A stretch of 64,000 nt of DNA from Caenispirillum bisanense (lineage in GTDB: Bacteria > Pseudomonadota > Alphaproteobacteria > Rhodospirillales > Rhodospirillaceae), in assembly GCF_039523075.1 (NCBI RefSeq), contig NZ_BAAAEP010000004.1, positions 50,757 to 114,756 of the forward strand, read 5' to 3'. Of this stretch, positions 26,974-38,062 are shown one piece after another. Position 1 is the stretch's first letter; every line of letters starts with the position of its first letter. The notes beneath the pieces are model-generated. The model saw nothing but the letters and a program-made list of their open reading frames with translations. It was not told the origin of the DNA and did no database searches. Made by a program: the position numbers and the translations under genes.

Positions 26974-27295
26974 GGTGCTCCGACCTTCTCCCCCCGAAGG
27001 ATGCCGCAGGACGCGGCGGCGGGACTATAGCACGGGCGGCGGCCGCCGGGGTGACGGCGATCACGTCGCCGGCCGTGACTTCGGTGCAACGGCCGCCGAA
27101 GGCGGCGCAGCGACGGCCGGCGAAGGCGGTGCAGTGACGGCCGCACCGGCCCGACCGGCATAATTGGTTCTCCCGCCCCGGTTTCCAATGTGCTAACCAT
27201 GCGGCACCGCGCAAGGCGCCGTCGCGGGCCGGTCCCGACCCATGGCGCGCGGTCCTTGCTCCGTCGTTCACCGCCGCTATGGGAAGGCCCCGCCC
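26974..27295. other. Intergenic region between DUF2207 gene and serA
   Basis: A divergent gap of 322 bases. It contains the 24-bp tandem repeat listed separately and, nearer serA, an AT-richer patch (CATAATTGG at 27159-27167). TTGGTT there and GCTAAC at 27192 are 22 bases apart, too far for a normal sigma-70 pair. I see no small gene in it. Confidence 0.6.
27090..27137. repeat. 24-bp tandem repeat, two full copies plus partial flanks
   Basis: Units 27090-27113 and 27114-27137 share CGGCCG-CGAAGGCGG-GCAG-GA with four differences. A degenerate unit precedes at 27070 and a partial one follows at 27138. The first unit contains the small hairpin GCCGCC-GAA-GGCGGC. Confidence 0.75.
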
Positions 27296-28543
27296 GTGAG
27301 CAAGCTGTCGCTGCCGAAGGACAAGATCAAGATCGTCCTGCTGGAGAACGTCCACGACAACGCCGTGGCGTATCTGCGCTCGCACGGTTACGAAAACATC
27401 GAGATGCACAAGGGCGCCCTCGACGCCGACGACCTCAAGGCGGCCATCGCCGATGCCCACATGGTCGGCATCCGCTCCCGCACCAAGCTGTCGAAGGACG
27501 TGCTGGCCAGCGCCGAGAAGCTGATGGTGATCGGCGCCTTCTGCATCGGCACCAACCAGATCGACCTGCACGACGCCCAGTGCCGCGGCATTCCGGTGTT
27601 CAACGCCCCCTACTCCAACACCCGGTCGGTGGCGGAACTGGTGCTGGGCGAGATCATCATGCTGGCGCGCGGCATTCCCCGCCGCAACTGGATCTGCCAT
27701 GAAGGCGGCTGGGACAAGTCGGCCGCCGGCTCGACCGAAGTGCGCGGCAAGACCCTCGGCATCGTCGGCTACGGCCACATCGGCACCCAGCTGTCGATCA
27801 TCGCCGAGGCGCTGGGCATGAAGGTGCGGTACTTCGACATCGCCGACAAGCTGGCGCTGGGCAACGCCCAGTCGTGCCTCAGCCTGAAGGAGCTGATGGA
27901 GGTGTCGGACTTCGTGTCGCTGCACGTGCCGGACACCCACCAGACCCGCAACATGATCACCGCCACGGAAATCGGCTGGATGAAGCCCGGCAGCTTCCTG
28001 GTCAATGCCGCCCGCGGCAAGATCGTCGACATCGACGCCCTGGCCGAAGCCCTGCGCACCGGGCACCTGGCCGGCGCAGCGCTGGACGTCTTCCCGGTCG
28101 AGCCGGCGACGGTGGAAGACATCTTCGAAAGCCCGCTGCGCGGCATGAAGAACGTCATCCTCACCCCCCACATCGGCGGCTCCACTCAGGAGGCGCAGGC
28201 CAACATCGGCACCGAAGTGGCGGAAAAGCTGGTGAAGTATTCCGACAACGGCTCCACCGTCGGCGCCGTCAACTTCCCGGAAGTGATGCTGCCGGTCCAC
28301 CAGGGCGGCCTGCGCTTCATGCACATCCACCGCAACGTGCCGGGCGTGATCTCCAAGATCAACGACGTGTTCGGCCGCCGCGGCCTCAACATCGTCGGCC
28401 AGTACCTGCGCACCGACGAGAGCGTCGGCTACGTGGTGGTGGACGTGGACGGCATCATCGAGCCGGGCATGGGCGTGCGGCGGGAGCTGGAGGAGATCGA
28501 CGGCACCATCCGCACCCGCTTCCTCCAGTGCCAGGAACCGTAA
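27296..28543 (+). CDS. serA: D-3-phosphoglycerate dehydrogenase with ACT domain
   Basis: First step of serine synthesis: oxidises 3-phosphoglycerate to 3-phosphohydroxypyruvate with NAD. It has 415 residues and resembles the short E. coli-type SerA throughout: IRSRTKLSKDVL, GAFCIGTNQIDL, NAPYSNTRSVAELVLGEI, nucleotide loop VGYGHIGTQ, catalytic Arg in NAARGKIVD and catalytic His in TPHIGGSTQEAQ. A C-terminal ACT domain (about 340-415, MHIHRNVPGVISKINDVF) suggests serine feedback control. I took GTG as start (VSKLSLPKDKIKI) because homology begins there; an ATG 54 bases earlier is less likely. A strong hairpin follows the gene. Confidence 0.96.
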   Translation: MSKLSLPKDKIKIVLLENVHDNAVAYLRSHGYENIEMHKGALDADDLKAAIADAHMVGIRSRTKLSKDVLASAEKLMVIGAFCIGTNQIDLHDAQCRGIPVFNAPYSNTRSVAELVLGEIIMLARGIPRRNWICHEGGWDKSAAGSTEVRGKTLGIVGYGHIGTQLSIIAEALGMKVRYFDIADKLALGNAQSCLSLKELMEVSDFVSLHVPDTHQTRNMITATEIGWMKPGSFLVNAARGKIVDIDALAEALRTGHLAGAALDVFPVEPATVEDIFESPLRGMKNVILTPHIGGSTQEAQANIGTEVAEKLVKYSDNGSTVGAVNFPEVMLPVHQGGLRFMHIHRNVPGVISKINDVFGRRGLNIVGQYLRTDESVGYVVVDVDGIIEPGMGVRRELEEIDGTIRTRFLQCQEP

Positions 28544-28573
28544 GGGGCGCCCTCGCCTCTTCCTTTGCGTCGC

Positions 28574-28603
28574 CGGGCCCGCCCCAACGTCGGGGCGGGC
28601 CCG
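28574..28603 (+). terminator. Terminator hairpin after serA
   Basis: A perfect 12-bp GC stem (CGGGCCCGCCCC with its complement) and a six-base loop AACGTC lie 30 bases after the stop. It lacks a U-run, so the end may need Rho. Confidence 0.6.
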
Positions 28604-28617
28604 CGCGTTAGGGGCGC

Positions 28618-30141
28618 ATGACGCCCCGGTCCCTGCACGCGCCCGCCGCGCCCCACCCCGACCCCGATCCGCCGCCGCCCCTGCTGGCGCCGGAGGAGAC
28701 CTGCTGGCGGGTGGCGCAGGCGGACCGCTTCGGCATGATCGTCGACTGCGAGGACTATTTCGCCGCCTTCCGCGAGGCCTGCCTGGCGGCGCGGCGGCGC
28801 ATCTTCCTGGTCGGCTGGGACTTCGACACCCGCGTCCGCCTGCTCACCCGCAACCCGCGCGACGGCTGGTCGGTGAAGGTGGGGCGGTTCCTGACCGAAC
28901 TGGTGGACCGCCGCCCCGACCTGCATCTCTACATCCTCAAGTGGGACGTGGCGTTCTTCACCTTCTTCCGCCAGAACCCGTGGCCGATCCGCGCCATCCA
29001 GTGGAAGCTGGCCAAGCGCGTCCATTTCAAGCTGGATGGGGAACACCCGTTCGGCTCCTGCCATCACCAGAAGGTGGTCTGCATCGACGACCGCTTCGCC
29101 ATGGTGGGGGCCATCGACATCACCCGCGGCCGCTGGGACACCCGCGCCCACCGCGACAACGACCGCCGCCGCATCACCCCCGGCGGCAGCCGCTACAACC
29201 CCCATCACGATGTCTCGTCGGCGGTGGACGGCGAGGCGGCGCAGGCCCTCGGCGAACTCTGCCGCGACCGCTGGCGGCGGGCGACCGGCGAGGTGCTGGA
29301 GCCGGTGCCGCAGGACGAGACGCCGGCCGATGTCTTCCCCTGGCCGCAGGCGGCGCCGGTGCACGCCCGCACCCTGCCGGTGGCCATCGCCCGCACCCTG
29401 CCGCCGTGGCAGGACCAGGCCGGCATCTTCGAGATCGAGGCCATGACCCTGCGCGCCATCGCCCGCGCCCGCCGGCTGATCTACCTGGAGAACCAGTATT
29501 TCGCCAGCCGGGTGGTGGTGGAGGCCCTGGCCGAGCGGCTGCGCGAGGCCGACCCGCCGGAGGTGGTGGTGATCAACCCGCTCAATGCCTCCGGCTGGCT
29601 GGAACAGACCACCATGGACACCGCCCGCGTGCTGGCGGTCACCGCCTGCCGCGCCGCCGACCATGCCGGGCGCTTCCGCATCTACTGCCCGGTGACGCAG
29701 AAGGGGCGGCCGATCTACGTCCACTCCAAGGTGACCATCATCGACGAGGATCTGCTGCGGGTCGGCTCCGCCAACGTCAACAACCGGTCCATGGGGTTCG
29801 ACAGCGAATGCGACCTGGCGGTGGCGCCGGGGGCGGAGGAGCACGAGTCCCGCGCCATGATCCGTGGCCGCCTGCTCGACCTGCTGGCCGAGCACCTGGA
29901 CGTCGGCGAGGACGACCTGACTGCCGCCTGGCAGCGCTGCGGCCGGCTGATCCCCGCCATCGAGGCCCTGCGCCGCGACCAGGGGCGCACCCTGCGGCCG
30001 CTGGAGGTGGCGGCGCCGGAGGAGCTGGACGGCATCGACTCCTTCGTCATCCACACCCAGATCGCCGACCCGGAGCGGCCGGAAAAGCCCTGGCGCTACC
30101 TGAAAAGCCGGGCCCGCGGGCTGTTCACCCTGCGCTGGTAG
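28618..30141 (+). CDS. Phospholipase D family protein (cardiolipin synthase-like)
   Basis: A 507-residue protein with two HKD motifs: HHQKVVCIDD (H150, K152) and HSKVTIIDEDLLRVGSAN (H369, K371), each the half-site of a phosphatidyl-transfer active centre. FLVGWDFDTRVRLL and IYLENQYFASRVV are conserved blocks next to the motifs. It has no clear membrane helix and a Pro-rich first 25 residues, so it is more like soluble PLD enzymes than ClsA. The substrate may be phospholipid or another phosphodiester. The start directly follows the serA terminator. The glycosyltransferase gene begins 73 bases later. Confidence 0.9.
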   Translation: MTPRSLHAPAAPHPDPDPPPPLLAPEETCWRVAQADRFGMIVDCEDYFAAFREACLAARRRIFLVGWDFDTRVRLLTRNPRDGWSVKVGRFLTELVDRRPDLHLYILKWDVAFFTFFRQNPWPIRAIQWKLAKRVHFKLDGEHPFGSCHHQKVVCIDDRFAMVGAIDITRGRWDTRAHRDNDRRRITPGGSRYNPHHDVSSAVDGEAAQALGELCRDRWRRATGEVLEPVPQDETPADVFPWPQAAPVHARTLPVAIARTLPPWQDQAGIFEIEAMTLRAIARARRLIYLENQYFASRVVVEALAERLREADPPEVVVINPLNASGWLEQTTMDTARVLAVTACRAADHAGRFRIYCPVTQKGRPIYVHSKVTIIDEDLLRVGSANVNNRSMGFDSECDLAVAPGAEEHESRAMIRGRLLDLLAEHLDVGEDDLTAAWQRCGRLIPAIEALRRDQGRTLRPLEVAAPEELDGIDSFVIHTQIADPERPEKPWRYLKSRARGLFTLRW

Positions 30142-30214
30142 GGCGGCGGGGCCTTTCCTGTCTGAGACGGTGTAGTCTCTGCGACGCCCTATGGCCGCCG
30201 CCGGAGACCCAACC

Positions 30215-31450
30215 ATGACCGACCCCGCCGCCCCCGCTCCTGCCGCCCCGCCCGAGGTGCCGGGCCGCGACCGCCCGGTGCTGCTGGCGTGGGAGATGGG
30301 CGAGGGCCTGGCCCACGCCAGCCGCCTGCTGATGATCGCCACCCGCCTGCGCGCCGCCGGCTGGCGGCCGGTGGTGGCGGCGCGCAATCCCGCCGCCCTG
30401 GCCGAGCGCTATGCCGCCGCCGGGGTGCCGGTGGTGGCCGCACCCGTGCACCAGAGCTGCTACGACGGCCCCGGCCCCTTCCGCGCCGCCACCTTCGCCG
30501 ATGTCATGGGGGTGTGCGGCTATGCCGACCGCGACCGGCTGGCGGCCATGGTGGCGGCGTGGGATGCGGTGCTGGACGCCCACCGGCCGGCGGTGGTGAT
30601 CGCCGACTACTCGCCGCTGCTGTCGCTGGCCTGCTGCGGCCGGGTGCCGCTGATCCCGGTGGGGGACGGCTTCGTGGTGCCGCCGGGGCTGCCCGACGGC
30701 CGCTTCCCGCCGCTCGGCGACGAACAGCCGCCGGTGTGGCCGCCGGACCGGCTGCTCGACCATGCGCGGGCGGTGCAGGCGGCGCGCGGGCTGGCGCGGC
30801 CCGAGTCGCTGCCGCAGATCATGCTCGGCATCGGCCCGGTGATGGCGGTGCCGCCGGAGCTGGAGATCTACGCCGACCACCGCCCGCCGGAGGACGCCGC
30901 CGCCGGCCCGTGGGACCGGCCGCCGCCGCCGCTGCCGCCGCCCCCGGCCGCGTCACCGCCGCGGGTGTTCGCCTACCTGCGGCTGAACCACGGGCCGGCG
31001 CGGGTGATGCTGCAGGCGCTGCTCAACGCCCGCATCGGCGGCGAGGCCTTCCTGCACGGCGCCACGCCGCAGCAGGTGGCGGCGCTGGGGCGCGGCGGGA
31101 TCCGCGTCCATGCGGTGGCGCCGCCGCTGCGCGAGGCGCTGGCGCCGGCCAGCCTGCTCATCCACCACGGCGGCATCGGCTCCACCGAGGACGCCGCCCT
31201 GGCTGGCCGGCCGCAACTGCTGCTGCCGCGCCACCTGGAGCAGAAGCTCAACACCCGGCGCGCCCTGGCGGCACTGCCGGGGGTGTTCAGCGCCCCTGCC
31301 GCCATTGCCCTGGAAGCCCTGACGCAGCAGCTGCCGCCGCTGCTCGCCAATGCCCGCGCCCAGGCCGCCGCCCGGGCCGCCGCCGGTCAGCTGACGGCCC
31401 GCACCGGCACCGCCTGGCAGGCGCTGCAGCGGCGGCTGGCGATGGTGTGA
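30215..31450 (+). CDS. Glycosyltransferase-like protein of the UGT (GT1) fold
   Basis: A 411-residue protein resembling UDP-glycosyltransferases. VLLAWEMGEGLAHASRLLMIATRLRAAG at 19-46 is the N-terminal glycine-containing loop and helix, VIADYSPLLSLA is the core strand region, and VHAVAPPLREALAPASLLIHHGGIGSTEDAALAG near the C-terminus matches the nucleotide-sugar binding loop with its HHGG-GS signature. The donor and acceptor are unknown. A Pro-rich insertion lies near residue 235-250. CCGGAG precedes the chosen ATG; an earlier in-frame ATG (30191) adds eight residues. Confidence 0.84.
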   Translation: MTDPAAPAPAAPPEVPGRDRPVLLAWEMGEGLAHASRLLMIATRLRAAGWRPVVAARNPAALAERYAAAGVPVVAAPVHQSCYDGPGPFRAATFADVMGVCGYADRDRLAAMVAAWDAVLDAHRPAVVIADYSPLLSLACCGRVPLIPVGDGFVVPPGLPDGRFPPLGDEQPPVWPPDRLLDHARAVQAARGLARPESLPQIMLGIGPVMAVPPELEIYADHRPPEDAAAGPWDRPPPPLPPPPAASPPRVFAYLRLNHGPARVMLQALLNARIGGEAFLHGATPQQVAALGRGGIRVHAVAPPLREALAPASLLIHHGGIGSTEDAALAGRPQLLLPRHLEQKLNTRRALAALPGVFSAPAAIALEALTQQLPPLLANARAQAAARAAAGQLTARTGTAWQALQRRLAMV

Positions 31451-31456
31451 CGGCGG

Positions 31457-32473
31457 CTAAAGCCAGGTCTGCAGGATGGGGATGAGCGGGATGTCGGCCG
31501 GCGGCATGGGATAGTCGCGCAGCCGGTTGGGGGCGACCCAGGCCAGGTCCTGCCCTTCCCGCGGCGTCGGCGTGCCATGCCACTGGCGGCAGACGTAGAG
31601 GGGCATCAGCAGGTGGAAGTCGGCATAGCCGTGGCTGGCGAAGGCCAGCGGCGCGAGGCAGCTGCCGCCGACGTCGATGCCCAGTTCCTCCTCCAGCTCG
31701 CGGATGAGGGCACGTTCCGGCGTCTCGCCGGGATCGACCTTGCCGCCGGGGAACTCCCACAGGCCGGCCATGCTCTTGCCCTCCGGCCGGCGGGCCAGCA
31801 GCACGCGGTTGTCGGCGTCGATGAGCGCCACCGCCGCCACCAGCACGGTCTTCAGCCGGCCGCTGCGCCAGGCGTGGAAGGCATCGCGGTCCAGGTCGGC
31901 CAGGCGCACCGCCAGACGGGCGCTGCGCGGCACCGAGACGCGCATCTCCTGGCCGCCGAGGGTGAAGCCCGCCTTCTCCATCACCCGCAGGCTGGCGGCA
32001 TTGTCGGCCAGCGCGTGGGCCGACAGGCGGGCCAGCTTCAGGTCGTCGAAGGCGAAGGCGGTGATGGCGCCGAGCGCCTCGCTGGCGTAGCCCTGCCCCC
32101 AGTGGTCGCGGGCGATCCAGTAGCCGGCCTCGGCACTGTCGGCGGTGATGTTGATGAGCCCGCAGGCACCGATGAAGGCGCCGTCGTCGGCCCGCTCGAC
32201 GGCGCAGACCACCGCCTTGCCGGCGGCCATGTCGGCGGCGATGTCGGCGATGAAGGCAGCCTCCGCCCCCGCCGGCAGCGGGTGGGGGATGTCGAGCGTG
32301 CGGGTGGCCACCGCCGCCTCGCCGACGCAGGCGCGCACGCTCGGCGCATCTTCGGCGGTCAGCGGGCGCAGGCGCAGGCGCGGGGTGCGCAGCGGGAAGA
32401 CGGCGGTGCAGCCCGCCTCGGCATCCAGCAGGGCGCGCGCCCGCGCCTGCCCGTCAGGTGCGGTAGGAGCCAT
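31457..32473 (-). CDS. Fusion of GNAT acetyltransferase and Nudix (MutT-like) hydrolase
   Basis: A 338-residue two-domain protein. Residues about 25-185 form a GNAT (TPRLRLRPLTAEDA, GYWIARDHWGQGYASEAL with the acetyl-CoA loop, and NAASLRVMEKAGFTLGG), as in RimJ-like enzymes. Residues about 205-338 form a Nudix domain with a complete box from G244 to I266 (GKVDPGETPERALIRELEEE), matching GX5EX7REUXEEXGU, as in (8-oxo-)dGTP diphosphatases MutT. The frame is continuous. Its start overlaps the argJ end by 20 bases, so both are translated from one message. Each part looks functional. Confidence 0.93.
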   Translation of the reverse strand: MAPTAPDGQARARALLDAEAGCTAVFPLRTPRLRLRPLTAEDAPSVRACVGEAAVATRTLDIPHPLPAGAEAAFIADIAADMAAGKAVVCAVERADDGAFIGACGLINITADSAEAGYWIARDHWGQGYASEALGAITAFAFDDLKLARLSAHALADNAASLRVMEKAGFTLGGQEMRVSVPRSARLAVRLADLDRDAFHAWRSGRLKTVLVAAVALIDADNRVLLARRPEGKSMAGLWEFPGGKVDPGETPERALIRELEEELGIDVGGSCLAPLAFASHGYADFHLLMPLYVCRQWHGTPTPREGQDLAWVAPNRLRDYPMPPADIPLIPILQTWL

Positions 32474-33707
32474 TGATGTCGATGTAGCCGTGGGTCAGGT
32501 CGCAGGTCCACACCGTCGCCTTGCCCTTGCCGAGGCCGATGTCGACCTCGATGACGATTTCCTTGCCCTTCATGTGGGCGACCACCGGGGTCTCGTCATA
32601 GCCTTCGACGGCGCGGCCGTGGGCCGCCACCTCGACGCCGCCGATGCGGATGGACAGGCGGTCGCGGTCGGCCTTCTCGCCGGCCTTGCCGACGGCCATG
32701 ACGATGCGGCCCCAGTTGGCGTCCTCGCCGGCGATGGCGGTCTTCACCAGCGGGCTGTCGGCGATGGCCTTGGCGATGCGCTTGGCGGCGCGGCCGCTGT
32801 CGGCGCCGGTGACCCGCACCTCGATGAACTTGGAGGCGCCCTCGCCGTCGCGCGCCACCTGCTGGGCGAGGTCGAGCAGCACGTCGGTCAGCTTGGCCTT
32901 GAAGTCCTTCAGGCGCTTGTCGGCGACGTCCTTCACCGGCTTGTTGCCGGCGGTGCCGGTGGCGAACAGCAGCAGGGTGTCGGAGGTGGAGGTGTCGCTG
33001 TCCACCGTCATGCAGTTGAAGGTCTTGTCGACGCCCTTCGCCAGCATGGACTGCAGCACCTCCGCCGGCAGGGCCGCATCGGTGACCACATAGGACAGCA
33101 TGGTCGCCATGTCCGGGGCGATCATGCCCGATCCCTTGGCGATGCCGTTGATGGTCACCGTCACCCCGTCGATGACGGCGGTGCGGCTGCTGCCCTTGGG
33201 GAAGGTGTCCGTCGTCATGATGGCGGCGGCGGCCTTCTGCCAGTCGCCGGCGTCGCCGCCGTCGGCCATGGCCTTGGCGAACACGGCGTCAAGCTGGGAG
33301 GTGATGCGCTCGTCCGGCAGCTGCTCGCCGATGGTGCCGGTGGAGGACACGAAGACGTGCTCCGGCTGGCAACCGATGACCTCCGCCGCCTTGGCGACGG
33401 TGCGCTGCACGGCGGCGGCGCCGGCGGCGCCGGTGAAGGCATTGGCGTTGCCGGCGTTGACCAGCACCGCCCGCGCCCGGCCCTTGCCCTTGCGCAGCGC
33501 CTCGCGGCACCAGTCCACCGGCGCCGACGGGCACTTGGAACGGGTGAACACCCCGGCCACGGTGGTGTTGGCCGGCAGCACCATCAGCAGCAGGTCGTCG
33601 CGGTCCTTGTAGCGGATGCCGCACGGATGGGCGGCGAAGGTGACGCCGGTCAGCGCCGGCATCTTCGGGAAGCCGGCGGGGGCAAGCGGAGAGACGGACA
33701 GCTTCAT
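32454..33707 (-). CDS. argJ: Bifunctional glutamate N-acetyltransferase / amino-acid acetyltransferase ArgJ
   Basis: Transfers the acetyl group of N-acetylornithine to glutamate, and in the bifunctional form also makes N-acetylglutamate from acetyl-CoA; arginine synthesis. It has 417 residues. Self-cleavage into two chains is expected before T202 in MIAPDMATMLSYVVTD, the family nucleophile. VNAGNANAFTG, SSTGTIGE and the C-terminal HGYIDINGSYRT are hallmark ArgJ blocks. The parvulin gene lies upstream on the same strand, separated by a hairpin. The GNAT-Nudix gene is overlapped at its end. Confidence 0.98.
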   Translation of the reverse strand: MKLSVSPLAPAGFPKMPALTGVTFAAHPCGIRYKDRDDLLLMVLPANTTVAGVFTRSKCPSAPVDWCREALRKGKGRARAVLVNAGNANAFTGAAGAAAVQRTVAKAAEVIGCQPEHVFVSSTGTIGEQLPDERITSQLDAVFAKAMADGGDAGDWQKAAAAIMTTDTFPKGSSRTAVIDGVTVTINGIAKGSGMIAPDMATMLSYVVTDAALPAEVLQSMLAKGVDKTFNCMTVDSDTSTSDTLLLFATGTAGNKPVKDVADKRLKDFKAKLTDVLLDLAQQVARDGEGASKFIEVRVTGADSGRAAKRIAKAIADSPLVKTAIAGEDANWGRIVMAVGKAGEKADRDRLSIRIGGVEVAAHGRAVEGYDETPVVAHMKGKEIVIEVDIGLGKGKATVWTCDLTHGYIDINGSYRT

Positions 33708-33751
33708 GGCGGGACGATCACGGCTCGCAAGGGACAGGGAAGACGCGACCG

Positions 33752-33779
33752 CCCGCCGGCGCCCGAAGGCACCGGCGGG
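33752..33779 (-). terminator. Hairpin between the parvulin gene and argJ
   Basis: CCCGCCGG-C-GCC and GGC-A-CCGGCGGG form an 11-pair stem with one C-A mismatch and loop CGAA, starting 27 bases after the parvulin stop. It has no U-run. Confidence 0.55.
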
Positions 33780-33806
33780 GATCGCAGGTCGGCGGGCAGT
33801 ATGGCC

Positions 33807-34706
33807 TTACTGGGCGGGCTTGTCGCCCGTATTCTCGGCCGGCAGATCCTTGCCGTCGAGGCCGAACAGCTTGACGTCGGCCTTGGTGCGCAGCTCGGTC
33901 ATCTTCTGCTCGATGACCTGGCCGGCGACCTGCTGGTGCAGCTGGTCGCGCACTTCCTCCAGGGCCGGCGGCTGGCTCTGGCGGCGGTCCTCGACCTTGA
34001 TGACGTGCCAGCCGAACTGGGTCTGCACCGGCGACTCGCTGATGTCGCCCGGCTTCATGGCGAAGGCGGCGGCGGCGAATTCCGGCACCATGTCGCCCTG
34101 GGTGAAGTAGCCGAGGTCACCGCCCTTGGAGCCCGACGGACCATCGGACTTCTCGGTCGCCAGTTCGGCGAAGTCCTTGCCCTTCTTCAGCTGGGCGATG
34201 ACGTCCTTGGCCTCTTCCTCGCTCTTCACCAGGATGTGGCGGGCGTGGACTTCCGGCTCCGGCGGGTTGTCCTTCAGGAAGGCGTCGTAGGCGGCCTTGA
34301 CCTGGGCGTCGGTGACCTGGGTCTCCACCAGCTGCTCCAGGTAGACCTGCTGCATGATGCGCTCTTCCGCTTCCTTCAGGCGCTGCTTCACCTCGTCGGA
34401 CTTGGCGAGGCCCTGGTCGGCGGCGGCGCGGGCCAGCAGCTTGGAATCGACGGCGCGCTCCAGCAGCGGGCGGTAGACGGCTTCCAGCGGCAGCATGGCC
34501 AGCTGGGGCATCTGCTGGGCCATGGCTTCCTTCATGGCGATCAGGTCGGAGCGGCGGATTTCGTCCTTGCCGACCTTGGCGACCACGGGGTTTTCCGCCG
34601 CCTTGTCCTGCGCCAGAACGGGCGCGGCGACGAGGGTCGGGACGGCGAGCGCGGCGGTCGCGAGGACGGAAGCGGACAGCGCAGCGCGCAGGAACTTGAC
34701 GGCCAT
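33807..34706 (-). CDS. Periplasmic parvulin-type peptidyl-prolyl isomerase (PrsA/SurA-like)
   Basis: A 299-residue exported folding factor. The signal peptide is residues 1-32 (ending VLAQDKAAEN after VLAQ). An N-terminal helical chaperone part (about 35-140) precedes a parvulin domain (about 150-245) with HARHILVKSEEEAKDVIAQLK, SDGPSGSKGGDLGYFTQGDMVPEFA and the C-terminal GWHVIKVED, which carry the catalytic-site residues. It probably assists outer membrane and periplasmic protein folding. It is divergent from secA, which makes functional sense for the Sec pathway. Confidence 0.94.
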   Translation of the reverse strand: MAVKFLRAALSASVLATAALAVPTLVAAPVLAQDKAAENPVVAKVGKDEIRRSDLIAMKEAMAQQMPQLAMLPLEAVYRPLLERAVDSKLLARAAADQGLAKSDEVKQRLKEAEERIMQQVYLEQLVETQVTDAQVKAAYDAFLKDNPPEPEVHARHILVKSEEEAKDVIAQLKKGKDFAELATEKSDGPSGSKGGDLGYFTQGDMVPEFAAAAFAMKPGDISESPVQTQFGWHVIKVEDRRQSQPPALEEVRDQLHQQVAGQVIEQKMTELRTKADVKLFGLDGKDLPAENTGDKPAQ

Positions 34707-34755
34707 GACGGGCTCCTTCGGGGCCTTGAAGTATCGTACAAACGGGTTCGGTCGG

Positions 34756-34779
34756 CGGCACCGCCGCCACGCGGTGCCG
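34756..34779. other. Hairpin/inverted repeat in the parvulin-secA divergent gap
   Basis: CGGCACCGC and GCGGTGCCG form a perfect 9-bp inverted repeat with a six-base spacer, 50 bases upstream of the parvulin start. It may be an operator or a leader structure; nothing else coding is seen in this 287-base gap. Confidence 0.4.
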
Positions 34780-34899
34780 GCTGCCGCAGGGTGGGGCAGC
34801 TTTCCGGCGAAAGGAAGGCGGTCACAACATCACATCGCGGGCGGCTCGGCAAGCGGTGCCGCAAGGGGGTTGACCCGCACCCGCCGGCGGGTCGCTTCG

Positions 34900-34928
34900 T
34901 TGACATGCTGGCCGGCCCGCTCTATGTG
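34900..34928 (+). promoter_or_regulatory. Sigma-70 promoter of secA
   Basis: TTGACA, a perfect -35, is separated by 17 bases from TATGTG. Transcription would start near 34935, about 59 bases before the secA start. This is the best housekeeping promoter in the window. Confidence 0.78.
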
Positions 34929-34993
34929 TGTGACCGTCCGGAAAAGGCTTGGCAGCCTCGTCCCTCCGCTCCACGTCCGAGGTAGAACTCTCC

Positions 34994-37729
<2,736 letters not shown>

Positions 37730-37809
37730 GGCCGGGGTCGCCCGTCCTCCGCGGTTGCGCCCGTCCCGGCGGCGGGTGTAGCGTGGAGGATCGGCCTGAG
37801 GAGACTGCC

Positions 37810-38013
37810 ATGGATGCCATCGTCAACACCGCCGCGGCGCTCGGCCGCATGCAGGCGGGCACCGTGCAGCAGCAGCTCGGCACGCTGATGGTGAAGGCGG
37901 CCATGGACTCGGCTGCGGCGCAGGTGGAAGCGGTGGCCCAGGCGGTCGCCGACAGCCGCGCCATGATGGATGCCATGCAGGGCCGCGGCACCCAGCTCAA
38001 CCTGACGGCCTGA
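37810..38013 (+). CDS. Small YjfB-family protein (putative motility protein)
   Basis: A 67-residue protein. The pattern VQQQLGTLMVKAAMDSAAAQ followed by a short linker and an ending LNLTA resembles the YjfB family (putative motility protein), whose members have VQQQVGIAVLKKAMD and end in ...NIDVKA. Function is unknown. GAGGAG lies just upstream. It begins 80 bases after secA and could be transcribed from the secA promoter, but a separate promoter is possible. The N-terminal part MDAIVNTAAALGRMQAG fits the family start. Confidence 0.78.
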   Translation: MDAIVNTAAALGRMQAGTVQQQLGTLMVKAAMDSAAAQVEAVAQAVADSRAMMDAMQGRGTQLNLTA

Positions 38014-38062
38014 ACCACCGCGACCGCCGTGGCGGCCGCCGGATGCAACCCGGGAGGGGAAG

